Shown: positions 31,801 to 38,427 of the stretch, one piece after another
How positions within the stretch are numbered: position 1 is the stretch's first letter
How the letters are laid out: the number at the start of each line of letters is the position of its first letter
Assembly: GCF_014639275.1 (NCBI RefSeq)
Contig: NZ_BMFW01000014.1
Coordinates: 1-64,000 of the forward strand
Reading direction: 5' to 3'
DNA length: 64,000 nt
From: Arthrobacter liuii
GTDB lineage: Bacteria; Actinomycetota; Actinomycetes; Actinomycetales; Micrococcaceae
Position numbers and translations under genes: made by a program
The notes under the pieces: generated by a model
Databases searched by the model: none
What the model saw: the letters and a program-made list of their open reading frames with translations, nothing else
Told to the model about the DNA's origin: nothing

Positions 31801-33673
31801 GCCCCAGGTCGTACAGGAAGAAGTCCCTGTGGTCCGCCGTTTCGATCTCAAACGGGCGTTCGTCCAGGACCTCAAGTCCGAGGTTATGGAAGTACGGCAG
31901 GATCTGGCTCAGGCTCTTGGGTTCGAGCATGTAGAGCTTGACCCTGGCATCCTCCTCCAAGGTGGCGCCGGCGCCTTCGGGAAGGTAAACGTGAACGCCG
32001 GGCCGCTCCTGCCGGCCGACGGTGTCCCGTTCTGCGGCAGCCCCGTACTTTTCGAACCGGGCAATGTCCTCAAGCGCGTCCTCAACTTCGTAGTCCACCC
32101 GGTAGCTGGCAGGGAACGCCTCGGCCCAAATGGCGGCGAGTTCCTTGGCCTCGGCCGCGTCCCGGCCCTCGCGCAGGACTTCCGCGATGCCTTCACTCCA
32201 GGACCTCGCCGCGCGGACCAGCCGCTTTTCCAGTTCGTCGCTGTTGACATGGCTGACGTCGGAGTCCTTGGGCAGCCGGATGCGGAAGAACAAACGGGCA
32301 AGCGCCGACTCGGTCATGCGGGCTTCGTAATCGATCGAAACTGCCTGGAACGTTTCCCGCAGTTCCTGTTCGATGCGGAGCCTGACGTTTGTGGTGTAGC
32401 GGTCGCGGGGCAGATAGACGACTGCGGACATGAAACGCCCGTAAATGTCGGGCCTCAGGAACAGCCTGGTGCGCCGCCGCTCCTGCAGCTTCTGGATTCC
32501 GAGCGCGGTTGCGGCAAGGTCGGGAACTTCGATCTGGAAGAGTTCGTCGCGGGGGTAGGTCTCCAGGATCCCCAGGAGGTCCTTGCCCGAGTGGGAGTCC
32601 GGCGGGAAGCCTGCGTTCTGCAGCACGGCGTACACCTTCTCCCGGACAATGGGAATGTCGCGGACGGAGCCGGCGTAAGCGCTGGTGGCAAAGAGTCCAA
32701 TGAAGCGGCGCTCGCCGTTGACATTGCCCGCGGCGTCGAAGCTTTTGATGCCGATATAGTCCAGGTAGGCCGAGCGGTGCACCGTGGAACGTGAGTTGGC
32801 CTTGGTGATGACGAGGGCACGCTTTTCCCGCGCCTTCTTGCGGCCGGTGTCGGTAAGGTGCTGGATGTGCGGGGAGTCGGCGGCGGCGCGCAGCAGCCCG
32901 AGGCCGCTGTCTTCGCGCAGTTCAAGGACGTCTTCGCCGTCGACATTGAGCAGGTCGTACTCACGGTAGCCGAGGAACGTGAAGTTCCCGTCGTCAAGCC
33001 ACCGCAGGAGGTCCTTGGCCTGCCGGAGTTCGGCAATCTGCGCGGAGTTGGCCACCCGGTCCAGGCTTTCGGCGATCTCCAACGCTTTTTGCCGCATCCT
33101 GGGCCAGTCCTCGACGGCGGCACGGACGTCGTTCAGCACGCGGGTCAGCCCGGCGAGCAGGGATGCCTTCGCTTCGTCGGAGATGCGGTGGATTTCGACG
33201 GCGATCCACGACTCCATGTGCGAGGCGTTTTCACCCTGGGCGATGAGGTGGGAGAGGCTGGGCATTGCCGCAGTGTCGCCGCTGGAAATGCCCAGGTGCG
33301 CCGGAACCCTGTTGACCTTGACGAGTTCACCGGTGTCCCGGTTCCTGGTGGCTACGAACAGCGGGTGGACAACGAATCGGATGGCCGCGTGCTGCCGGAC
33401 GAGTTCCGCGTTCACGGAGTCGACGAGGAACGGCATGTCGTCGGTGACGACGAAGATGACGCTGCTGTCCTCTTCGTCCACGATCGAGATCTTTGCCTGT
33501 CCGGGCTGTCGTATGGATGCTGCCCGGCGGTGTTCCCCGGCCCGGGCCTCCAGGACATCGCGTGGGTAGCTTCGGGCATCCTCCTCAGCCAGGTGCTGGT
33601 AGTAGTCCCCCATGAAACCTTCAAGACCTTCAATAGAGAGGGGCTGGTCCTCCACACTGGATCCAGACGACAT
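28820..33673 (-). CDS. gdh: NAD-specific glutamate dehydrogenase, large (180-kDa) type
   Basis: A 1617-residue enzyme converting glutamate to 2-oxoglutarate and ammonia with NAD. The long N-terminal regulatory region (about 1-700) contains ACT-like segments. The catalytic core follows, with VARGGLRWSDRREDF, VPTGAKGGFF and the NAD-binding stretch around VVGEGGNLG. A helical C-terminal domain ends the protein. Length matches the mycobacterial homologue (about 1600 residues). I chose the ATG at 33673, with GGAGG 8 nt upstream, over a GTG at 33706. It lies 27 bp upstream of pdtaS on the same strand, so the two may be co-transcribed. Confidence 0.95.
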   Translation of the reverse strand: MSSGSSVEDQPLSIEGLEGFMGDYYQHLAEEDARSYPRDVLEARAGEHRRAASIRQPGQAKISIVDEEDSSVIFVVTDDMPFLVDSVNAELVRQHAAIRFVVHPLFVATRNRDTGELVKVNRVPAHLGISSGDTAAMPSLSHLIAQGENASHMESWIAVEIHRISDEAKASLLAGLTRVLNDVRAAVEDWPRMRQKALEIAESLDRVANSAQIAELRQAKDLLRWLDDGNFTFLGYREYDLLNVDGEDVLELREDSGLGLLRAAADSPHIQHLTDTGRKKAREKRALVITKANSRSTVHRSAYLDYIGIKSFDAAGNVNGERRFIGLFATSAYAGSVRDIPIVREKVYAVLQNAGFPPDSHSGKDLLGILETYPRDELFQIEVPDLAATALGIQKLQERRRTRLFLRPDIYGRFMSAVVYLPRDRYTTNVRLRIEQELRETFQAVSIDYEARMTESALARLFFRIRLPKDSDVSHVNSDELEKRLVRAARSWSEGIAEVLREGRDAAEAKELAAIWAEAFPASYRVDYEVEDALEDIARFEKYGAAAERDTVGRQERPGVHVYLPEGAGATLEEDARVKLYMLEPKSLSQILPYFHNLGLEVLDERPFEIETADHRDFFLYDLGLKYPAGVDPVSTGGLLADSFGAAVTGAAESDNFDRLVLREGLQWRQITVLRAYARYMRQMGNSSSFGFMADTLLANPDVTRGLSALFAARFDPSISDGGRAEAQAFVRQELAASIEKVATLDADRVLRTFANLIEATLRTNFYQDKPHLSFKLDPAQIEGLPFPRPMFEIWVYAPRVEGVHLRFGKVARGGLRWSDRREDFRTEVLGLVKAQTVKNAVIVPTGAKGGFFAKQLPDPSTDRAAWMAEGVESYKTFIRGLLDLTDNLLTEGDGERLVPPSNVVRHDDDDSYLVVAADKGTATFSDIANSLSAEYGFWLGDAFASGGSVGYDHKAMGITARGAWESVKRHFSELDLDTQTEPFTVVGVGDMSGDVFGNGMLLSRHIRLLAAFDHRHVFLDPNPDEESSFVERQRLFELPRSSWDDYDKSLISEGGGVFRRQAKSIPVSAQVRAALGLPAETTELSPPELLRAILLAPADLLYNGGIGTYVKAGSESNASVGDKANDAIRVNGGDLRVKVVGEGGNLGMTQRGRIEAALQGVILNTDAIDNSAGVDCSDHEVNIKIFVDRMVAAGKLPVGERADFLASMTDEVGRLVLEDNIDQNILLLNDRTRVAEWSPSYERLMDWLEKSADLKRDLEALPTTETLRERLQQGQGLTSPELSVLAAYAKIELASALRDSELAEDPWFRQTLRSYFPHQLRERFDAELDSHPLRREIIATVVANDMINVGGITFAFRVMEETSASEVAVAKAFVALREVYELDAMVAELNSLPAAFPTEHWSTVHLDIRRILDRAVRWLLSQESVSRPIADVVAEFKPLMDPMRARLLDFLRGDDHERVAAWLAKGREWELPEGLALRWAELFESFVLLDIAKIARSRKDPVEEIAAVYYTVFNRFHADSLLERISSLPRQDRWQALARAALRDDLYSTVSDMTTAVLDATSPGDSPDARLKDWEAQNAEQLGRAKSMFDEVNALEADDMASLSVALRLLRSIVRR

Positions 33674-33728
33674 CGACAACGCCTCCATCAGAGATATTCG
33701 CCGCACCTTTGCAGCTCTTATGGCGAGC

Positions 33729-35033
33729 CTAGTCCTTTGCCCTTCGCCGTGGTGTGGAAGAAAATACAGAGGATCTCAGTTTGCGCTGGTCGGGTGCACA
33801 AACCAGGTCGCGGATCGCCCGCCGCAGCGCCGACTCAGGCGCAGCCTCGAGCAGCAGCGATCCGGCCAGGAGTGCAGCGTCGGCAGCAGCTGGGTCATAG
33901 GGCAGGAACGTCTTGAGCCCGGAAGCGGGGCCATACCTTTCCCACGCATCCCGCAGTTGGCGCTCAGGGGCCCTTCCCACGGATGAGGAACGCACCTTGT
34001 TCATGACGACAGTGGGCGTCGACTGCGGGACTGCGCCTTCCAGCTCGGCAAGCGCACGCACCATCCGGGGCACACCGACCGGATCGGCAGCGCCCACGGC
34101 ATAGACCGTATCCGCCAGTTCCAGCGGACGCAGTGTCGCCGCGTTCCGCCGCGGAGCCACGGTGTCGAAGCTCAGTTCCTCATCCGCCTCAAGGCAAAAA
34201 CCGGTGTCCACCACCACAACGTCGGCAATCTGCCGCGCCCGCTCAAGGACCAGCCCAACGGCAGTGGCACGGAGCTCGGTCCATCGATCTGCGCGGGTTA
34301 TGCCCGTCAGCACCCGGAAGGTACCGGACGCCGTGGCGACAGTGGCGGCCACCTTCCGGAGGGCGTCCGCGTCCAGGAGACCCTGGTCAGCAAGCCTGCA
34401 TGCCTGCGCCAGGCCGGCCGACTCGTCCAGGAGACCCAATACTGCGGCGATGCTGGCGCCATACGTGTCGGCGTCTACCAGCAAAACATCCCGGCCATCG
34501 GAGGCCATCTCCCCCGCAATATTCACCGCGATTGTTGTCCTCCCGGGGGACCCCGCCGGACCCCAGACAACGATAAGCTCTCCGGTTGGGTCAGCCTCCG
34601 CCTCAGGTTCCGGTTGCACGGGATCCGTGGTCAGAGCAGCCCCGGTGTCAGCGGGCGCGCTCAGGTTGGCCGGACGGACCGCGCCGGTCAGCTGTGCCAC
34701 CGCGTCGGCAATCCTGTCAGACAGCTCCGCCGACTCAACCCCCGTCAAGGCAGAGGCGACACGTATTTTGCGCAGCCTGGCTGCCTCCTCTGCGCTGTCC
34801 GTCAGGGCGATGATTGCCACCCCAACTGCTCCCAGGCGGTCGACGAGGGAAGCAGTTAACCCCTCGGACCCTTCGGCCACCACGGCCGCCCTCGCCAGTC
34901 CGCTCTGGCAGGCCGCGAGAAGCTCCGGAAGTTCAGCACACCGTCGAACCACCGTGACCGGACCGTGCAGACGTTCAAGGCCGCCCACCAGGTCCTCGCG
35001 GCTCTGGCCCACGGTGACGACCGGGATACTCAT
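33729..35033 (-). CDS. MinD/CpaE-like P-loop protein with degenerate Walker A
   Basis: A 434-residue protein. Residues 1-115 look like a receiver-type or CpaE N-terminal domain, and a proline/acid-rich linker follows (about 118-150). Then comes a MinD/ParA-type ATPase domain. Its P-loop reads GPAGSPGRTT at 158-167: both lysines of the deviant KGGxGKTT motif are replaced (A160 and R165). The LLVDADTYGAS segment is kept at 184-194. CpaE proteins position Flp/Tad pilus machinery. The ATG at 35033 overlaps the SAF gene stop (ATGA). No CpaF or TadBC genes are in the window, so a pilus role is uncertain. Confidence 0.78.
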   Translation of the reverse strand: MSIPVVTVGQSREDLVGGLERLHGPVTVVRRCAELPELLAACQSGLARAAVVAEGSEGLTASLVDRLGAVGVAIIALTDSAEEAARLRKIRVASALTGVESAELSDRIADAVAQLTGAVRPANLSAPADTGAALTTDPVQPEPEAEADPTGELIVVWGPAGSPGRTTIAVNIAGEMASDGRDVLLVDADTYGASIAAVLGLLDESAGLAQACRLADQGLLDADALRKVAATVATASGTFRVLTGITRADRWTELRATAVGLVLERARQIADVVVVDTGFCLEADEELSFDTVAPRRNAATLRPLELADTVYAVGAADPVGVPRMVRALAELEGAVPQSTPTVVMNKVRSSSVGRAPERQLRDAWERYGPASGLKTFLPYDPAAADAALLAGSLLLEAAPESALRRAIRDLVCAPDQRKLRSSVFSSTPRRRAKD

Positions 35034-35671
35034 CGTGCGCCGCCCGGATTCCACACCACGGATATCTTCGCCTCATTGGCCTGGGCACCCAGCAACGCGG
35101 GCATCTGCTTGTCCTCCACAAGTACCATCAGCACAGTGGTCTTTGACGATCCAAGGGCGGTGGACCCGGTGGTGACCTCTGCAATTTCCGCTCCGGGAAG
35201 GATGAGCTTCGGCTCGCTGAATCCGTTCTTTGCATCCGGCTGGGCCACCCAGACGTCCACCCGGGCACCGGCGACTGCCTGCGACGGCAAGGTCTGCCCG
35301 GTACTGAGGGCTACAGGCTTCCGGTCCAACTGGTCCACCTCACCAAGGCTTGCCCTGGGAACCAACTGGTCCTTTGCGATCCTTTGCATGGCGACAACAT
35401 CCTGGGGCAACCCGGCCTCCACGGTGATGTAGTGCTGCTCGGTGTCGCCCAGCCGGACCTTGGCGCGGACCACGTTCTCCAGCGTCAGGCGCTCACCAAC
35501 AGCAATGCCGTCCCGTGCCGCATATACCTCGGTGGTACGGTCCGCACTGCCGACAAGAAAGGTGACACCCGCGACGGATACCAGGACGAGGAGAACGCCT
35601 ACCAGCAGCCGCGGGTCCTTCCACGATGGACGTTTCAGCCGTGGTGCACTGGCACTTGAATCAGGAACCAT
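35030..35671 (-). CDS. SAF-domain membrane-anchored protein (CpaB-like)
   Basis: A 213-residue protein with one N-terminal membrane segment (about 22-40), an SAF domain (about 48-110) and a beta-rich C-terminal domain. This is the layout of CpaB/RcpC proteins that work in Flp pilus assembly, but shorter. The ATG is preceded by a strong GGGGGAG. It is translationally coupled to the MinD/CpaE-like gene and divergent from the small HTH gene, sharing its phased-repeat intergenic region. Confidence 0.8.
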   Translation of the reverse strand: MVPDSSASAPRLKRPSWKDPRLLVGVLLVLVSVAGVTFLVGSADRTTEVYAARDGIAVGERLTLENVVRAKVRLGDTEQHYITVEAGLPQDVVAMQRIAKDQLVPRASLGEVDQLDRKPVALSTGQTLPSQAVAGARVDVWVAQPDAKNGFSEPKLILPGAEIAEVTTGSTALGSSKTTVLMVLVEDKQMPALLGAQANEAKISVVWNPGGAR

Positions 35672-35760
35672 ACCGTTCTCCCCCTAGGTATACCGGACCT
35701 GTCCGCTGTGGCCGGACTCCTCATTGTTACCGCAAGGCCCCGCGAACAAAAGTCATTTAT

Positions 35761-35820
35761 CCAAACGTGGGCAATCTGTGGAAAACGGGCACAAACTGCG
35801 CCATGTGATGGCAAAATGGT
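35761..35820 (+). repeat. Six 10-bp-phased CAAAC-like repeats before the HTH gene
   Basis: Cut into successive 10-base blocks from 35761, the sequence places CAAAC, CAATC, AAAAC, CAAAC, CATGT and CAAAA at the same offset (starting 35762, 35772, 35782, 35792, 35802, 35812). Four of six units match CAAAC with at most one change and one is clearly degenerate. The array ends just before the ATG at 35824. A small GCCAT-GTG-ATGGC palindrome (35800-35812) overlaps it. Confidence 0.6.
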
Positions 35821-35823
35821 TTT

Positions 35824-36039
35824 ATGCCAAGGTTCCTCACTCTCGCGGACGTCGCTGAGCAGCTCCAAATCAACTCCCCTGCCGCGTACGCCTTGGTCCG
35901 CAGCGGTGAGCTGAAGGCCATCCAAGTGGGCGGCCGCGGGCAATGGCGTGTTGAAGAGAAGATGCTGGAGCAGTACATCGAGGAACGCTATGCCGAAGCC
36001 AGCCGCGTGATCCAGGAATCACGCTCCAAGTCCGTTTGA
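35824..36039 (+). CDS. Small MerR/excisionase-like HTH DNA-binding protein
   Basis: A 71-residue protein that is essentially one winged helix-turn-helix of the excisionase/BldC (HTH_17) type. LTLADVAEQLQI and SPAAYALVRSGELKAIQVG form the helices, GQWRV follows as the wing, and a short acidic/basic tail completes it. Such proteins bind DNA and often self-associate. No clear Shine-Dalgarno precedes the ATG. It stands between the SAF/CpaE-like pair and the LysM/DUF6459 genes. Its upstream region carries phased CAAAC repeats also found before the LysM gene, so autoregulation and control of that gene are plausible. Confidence 0.82.
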   Translation: MPRFLTLADVAEQLQINSPAAYALVRSGELKAIQVGGRGQWRVEEKMLEQYIEERYAEASRVIQESRSKSV

Positions 36040-36044
36040 CGCTG

Positions 36045-36614
36045 TTAGGTTCCGCCGGCTTTGTGCGACCTGATCAGCGCCAGCGCAGAGAACGGGATGG
36101 CTGAAACCTGGCCAACGCTTTGGCTCCTCCGCACCTCGCCGGGAACAACAGCAGCCAGGTCAATATAGTCCCTGCCAACACGGTCGATGACGCCGACCAA
36201 GCGTGCCGTTCCGGTTCGGCCGCCGATCGTCACCGAGAGCTCGGCCCGGTCGCGGGCGAGGCCCCTCAGGGCATGGGAAAGTCCGATGGACCGGCGGACC
36301 ACTGAATTCTCGGCCCACGCATGCCTGCCCAGGCCGACGTAGCGTGCAACGGCCGTATAAGGAATAAGCACCTGGTGCCGATCTTCGTCCAGGACCAGCG
36401 CATCAGCTCCTGCGTGCGTCAGTTCCCCGTGCGCTGATTCGCCGCACAGGAGGTGGACGCCGATCCGGTATCCGACGACGGCGCGAAGCCTGTGTTCGAG
36501 CGGCAGGTTCACCATCTCGACCCGTGTCCGCTCATTGACCTCGGTGTTTAAGGCCAGCCGGTCGGCCTCCGCGAGTTGGCTTTCCATGTCGTTGAAGAGT
36601 GCATCCCAGCGCAT
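36045..36614 (-). CDS. Conserved actinobacterial protein, unknown function
   Basis: A 189-residue soluble protein with no membrane segment or signal. The N-terminal part (about 1-35) is helical. The rest is predominantly beta-like, with repeated short strands in GRTGTARLVGVIDRVG and DYIDLAAVV, suggesting an Sm- or barrel-like fold. I do not recognise a named family with certainty. It converges on the HTH gene, with 5 bp between stops, and diverges from the LysM gene across the second phased-repeat array. Confidence 0.7.
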   Translation of the reverse strand: MRWDALFNDMESQLAEADRLALNTEVNERTRVEMVNLPLEHRLRAVVGYRIGVHLLCGESAHGELTHAGADALVLDEDRHQVLIPYTAVARYVGLGRHAWAENSVVRRSIGLSHALRGLARDRAELSVTIGGRTGTARLVGVIDRVGRDYIDLAAVVPGEVRRSQSVGQVSAIPFSALALIRSHKAGGT

Positions 36615-36697
36615 TCCGCAAGCGTAGGGTTCCTTGTCCGGCCCGTCAACGCGCCATCTTTTTCATTCCAACGTCTGGACAAACGACCGAAGAGCAG

Positions 36698-36744
36698 TTC
36701 AAATTGATTCAATACGCATCAAACCGCATCAAACAACATCAAAG
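36698..36744 (+). repeat. Five 10-bp-phased TCAAA repeats before the LysM gene
   Basis: The tetramer TCAA occurs at 36699, 36709, 36719, 36729 and 36739, exactly 10 bp apart. Extended units read TTCAAAT, TTCAATA, ATCAAAC, ATCAAAC and ATCAAAG. The last unit touches the AAAGGTGG ribosome site of the LysM gene. This array resembles the one before the small HTH gene (shared core CAAAC). Confidence 0.75.
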
Positions 36745-36752
36745 GTGGCATA

Positions 36753-37640
36753 ATGAGATACTCCGGCGAGAAGCAATGGGCCGATGCCGCCATGGTGCTG
36801 GCCTTGCTGGTGCTTGGCATCTTGCTCACCCTGCTCGGAGCGGGCCTGATGGCACAGTGGCAGGAGTCAGCTGCCCGTCACCAGGACTCCTCGGTAGAGG
36901 CCATCCTGGCGGCGGTCGCGACGGCAGCCGGCACCGGCCTTCTGCTCTGGTGGGTTCTTTCCTTCCTGGGCGCGGGAGCGTCCGTCCTCTTGGATCGCGT
37001 GGGACGGCGCCGGGCTGCGTCGGCCGCACGAAGGCTCTCACCGGCGTTCATGCAGCGGGCGGTGGTTGCGGCACTTTCGATACAGCTGGTCACAGGGGCC
37101 GCGGCAAATGCCGTGATGCCCGCGCCCGGACCAGAGTGGACGCCAACCCAGGGGCATTCCTCGTCGGCTCCGTCCTTCCCAGCCACTCCCGACGACGCTC
37201 CGACGCCCTACGCGACCGAAACTCGACGCGGCATGCAGGTGCCACGCCAACTGGTTCCGGCCGAAGAACCATCAGCCAGCCGTGTTGGCCCGTCGCCGGC
37301 CTGGAGCCCCACCACCCAGCCATCCGCCACGGCGCTCAATCCCGGATGGCAGCCTGCTGGCCTTGTGGTGGAGCCCGGCCTGCTGGCCGCACCGGGAACC
37401 AGGGCCATGGCCGGTCCGCAGCAGGTTACCCCGGCAAAGGGCAGCCAAGCAGGGGCAGTGACCGTACTCGCTGGCGACACGCTGTGGGACATCGTATCGG
37501 CCCACTTGGGGCCGGAAGCATCGGACGTGGACATAGCCCTCGAATGGCCGCGGTGGTATGCAGCGAACCGCGAACTGATCGGCGGGAGCCCAGATGTCCT
37601 GCTTCCGGGCCAGATCCTCCAGGCACCCACAGCACCCTAG
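36753..37640 (+). CDS. Membrane-anchored LysM-domain protein
   Basis: A 295-residue protein with three hydrophobic segments (about 13-33, 49-73 and 100-120). A long proline/serine/alanine-rich extracytoplasmic linker follows (about 122-235), then a C-terminal LysM domain (about 238-292) with AGDTLWDIVSAHLGP and LLPGQILQAP. It should bind peptidoglycan N-acetylglucosamine from a membrane anchor. The ATG has AAAGGTGG upstream. The promoter region contains phased TCAAA repeats. It is followed 167 bp later by the DUF6459 gene on the same strand. Confidence 0.85.
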   Translation: MRYSGEKQWADAAMVLALLVLGILLTLLGAGLMAQWQESAARHQDSSVEAILAAVATAAGTGLLLWWVLSFLGAGASVLLDRVGRRRAASAARRLSPAFMQRAVVAALSIQLVTGAAANAVMPAPGPEWTPTQGHSSSAPSFPATPDDAPTPYATETRRGMQVPRQLVPAEEPSASRVGPSPAWSPTTQPSATALNPGWQPAGLVVEPGLLAAPGTRAMAGPQQVTPAKGSQAGAVTVLAGDTLWDIVSAHLGPEASDVDIALEWPRWYAANRELIGGSPDVLLPGQILQAPTAP

Positions 37641-37807
37641 CTGCCGTCGTTTGCTTGCCGGACCGTCCATCCGGTCCTGCTCACCCGCACGCCCAACCGA
37701 AATCCCAGCCCACTGATGGGCCACCACACCGGACCTGCCCGATCAGGTTGTCCAAAGTGCCCGGCCTGCCCATAAGACCACCAGCCATTCGAAGCAAGGG
37801 GAACCCA

Positions 37808-38308
37808 ATGACCGCAGTGACACCTATCCGGGCCGTCGAAGGGCCGGCTGCCGATACCAGGAACGGCGGGAGGGCGCTCGGGCAGACCCCGTCAGCGACA
37901 ACGCCGTCGACGCCCGCGGGGTACTCTGCCGGCCCACCCTCCCTGCGACCGGTGGATGAGGCCGCGGAAGTCAGGGCCATCACCCGCGGGACTGTGCAGG
38001 CTTCCATGGAGGTCCTCGCCGGAATCCGTCCCATCCACCAGTTGGCACGGCGCTTGGATCCACGGTGCCTGGCGGCGCTGCAGCACCGGGCAGCGCTGAT
38101 CAGGCGCGAGCTTACGAGGACGGGCAATCCTGCATTGGCCCGGCTGCATCGGAATTCGATGGTCCGCTCCGTACGGGTATGTGAGGTGGCCGACGGAATC
38201 TATGAGGCCAGCGCAGTGGTGGTGGATGATGTACGGGCTCGTGCCGTTGCCGTCCGTCTTGAGCACAGCAAGCAGGTCTGGCGGATAGTTGAACTGGTCA
38301 TCGGCTGA
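37808..38308 (+). CDS. DUF6459 (Rv3235-like) protein
   Basis: A 166-residue protein with a disordered, alanine/proline-rich N-terminus (about 1-55). A conserved C-terminal domain contains RLDPRCLAALQHRAAL, RSVRVCEVADGIYEASAVV and KQVWRIVELVIG. This matches the actinobacterial DUF6459 family, which includes mycobacterial Rv3235 near secA1; its function is unknown. I start it at the ATG at 37808, preceded by AAGGGGAA. The much longer same-frame reading from 36599 runs out of frame across the LysM gene. A palindromic terminator separates it from secA. Confidence 0.82.
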   Translation: MTAVTPIRAVEGPAADTRNGGRALGQTPSATTPSTPAGYSAGPPSLRPVDEAAEVRAITRGTVQASMEVLAGIRPIHQLARRLDPRCLAALQHRAALIRRELTRTGNPALARLHRNSMVRSVRVCEVADGIYEASAVVVDDVRARAVAVRLEHSKQVWRIVELVIG

Positions 38309-38357
38309 CCCTTTGGAAATGCCGGTGCGGGCGAAAGATACAAACGTAGCGCAATGC

Positions 38358-38395
38358 GAAACAGGGCAGGGACGGATCCGTCCCTGCCCTGTTTC
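38358..38395. terminator. Bidirectional terminator, perfect 19-bp palindrome
   Basis: Bases 38358-38376 and 38377-38395 are perfect reverse complements with no separate loop; in RNA the central bases would form the loop. It lies between the convergent DUF6459 and secA genes, with AAAC/GTTT at the base giving short U-runs on both strands. Confidence 0.85.
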
Positions 38396-38427
38396 ACCGC
38401 CGCTGGCGGCCGTTCACAGTCGTGCTG

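Noticed and set aside
29456-32794. A 1112-codon plus-strand frame opposite glutamate dehydrogenase
   Set aside because: It is the antisense reading of a well-conserved gene; composition is typical of a high-GC shadow frame and no domain is recognisable.
36599-38308. A 569-codon plus-strand frame spanning the LysM gene and DUF6459
   Set aside because: Only the last 166 codons (from 37808) look like protein; the rest is an alternative frame of the LysM gene, low-complexity and Arg/Gly/Pro-rich, kept open by high GC content.
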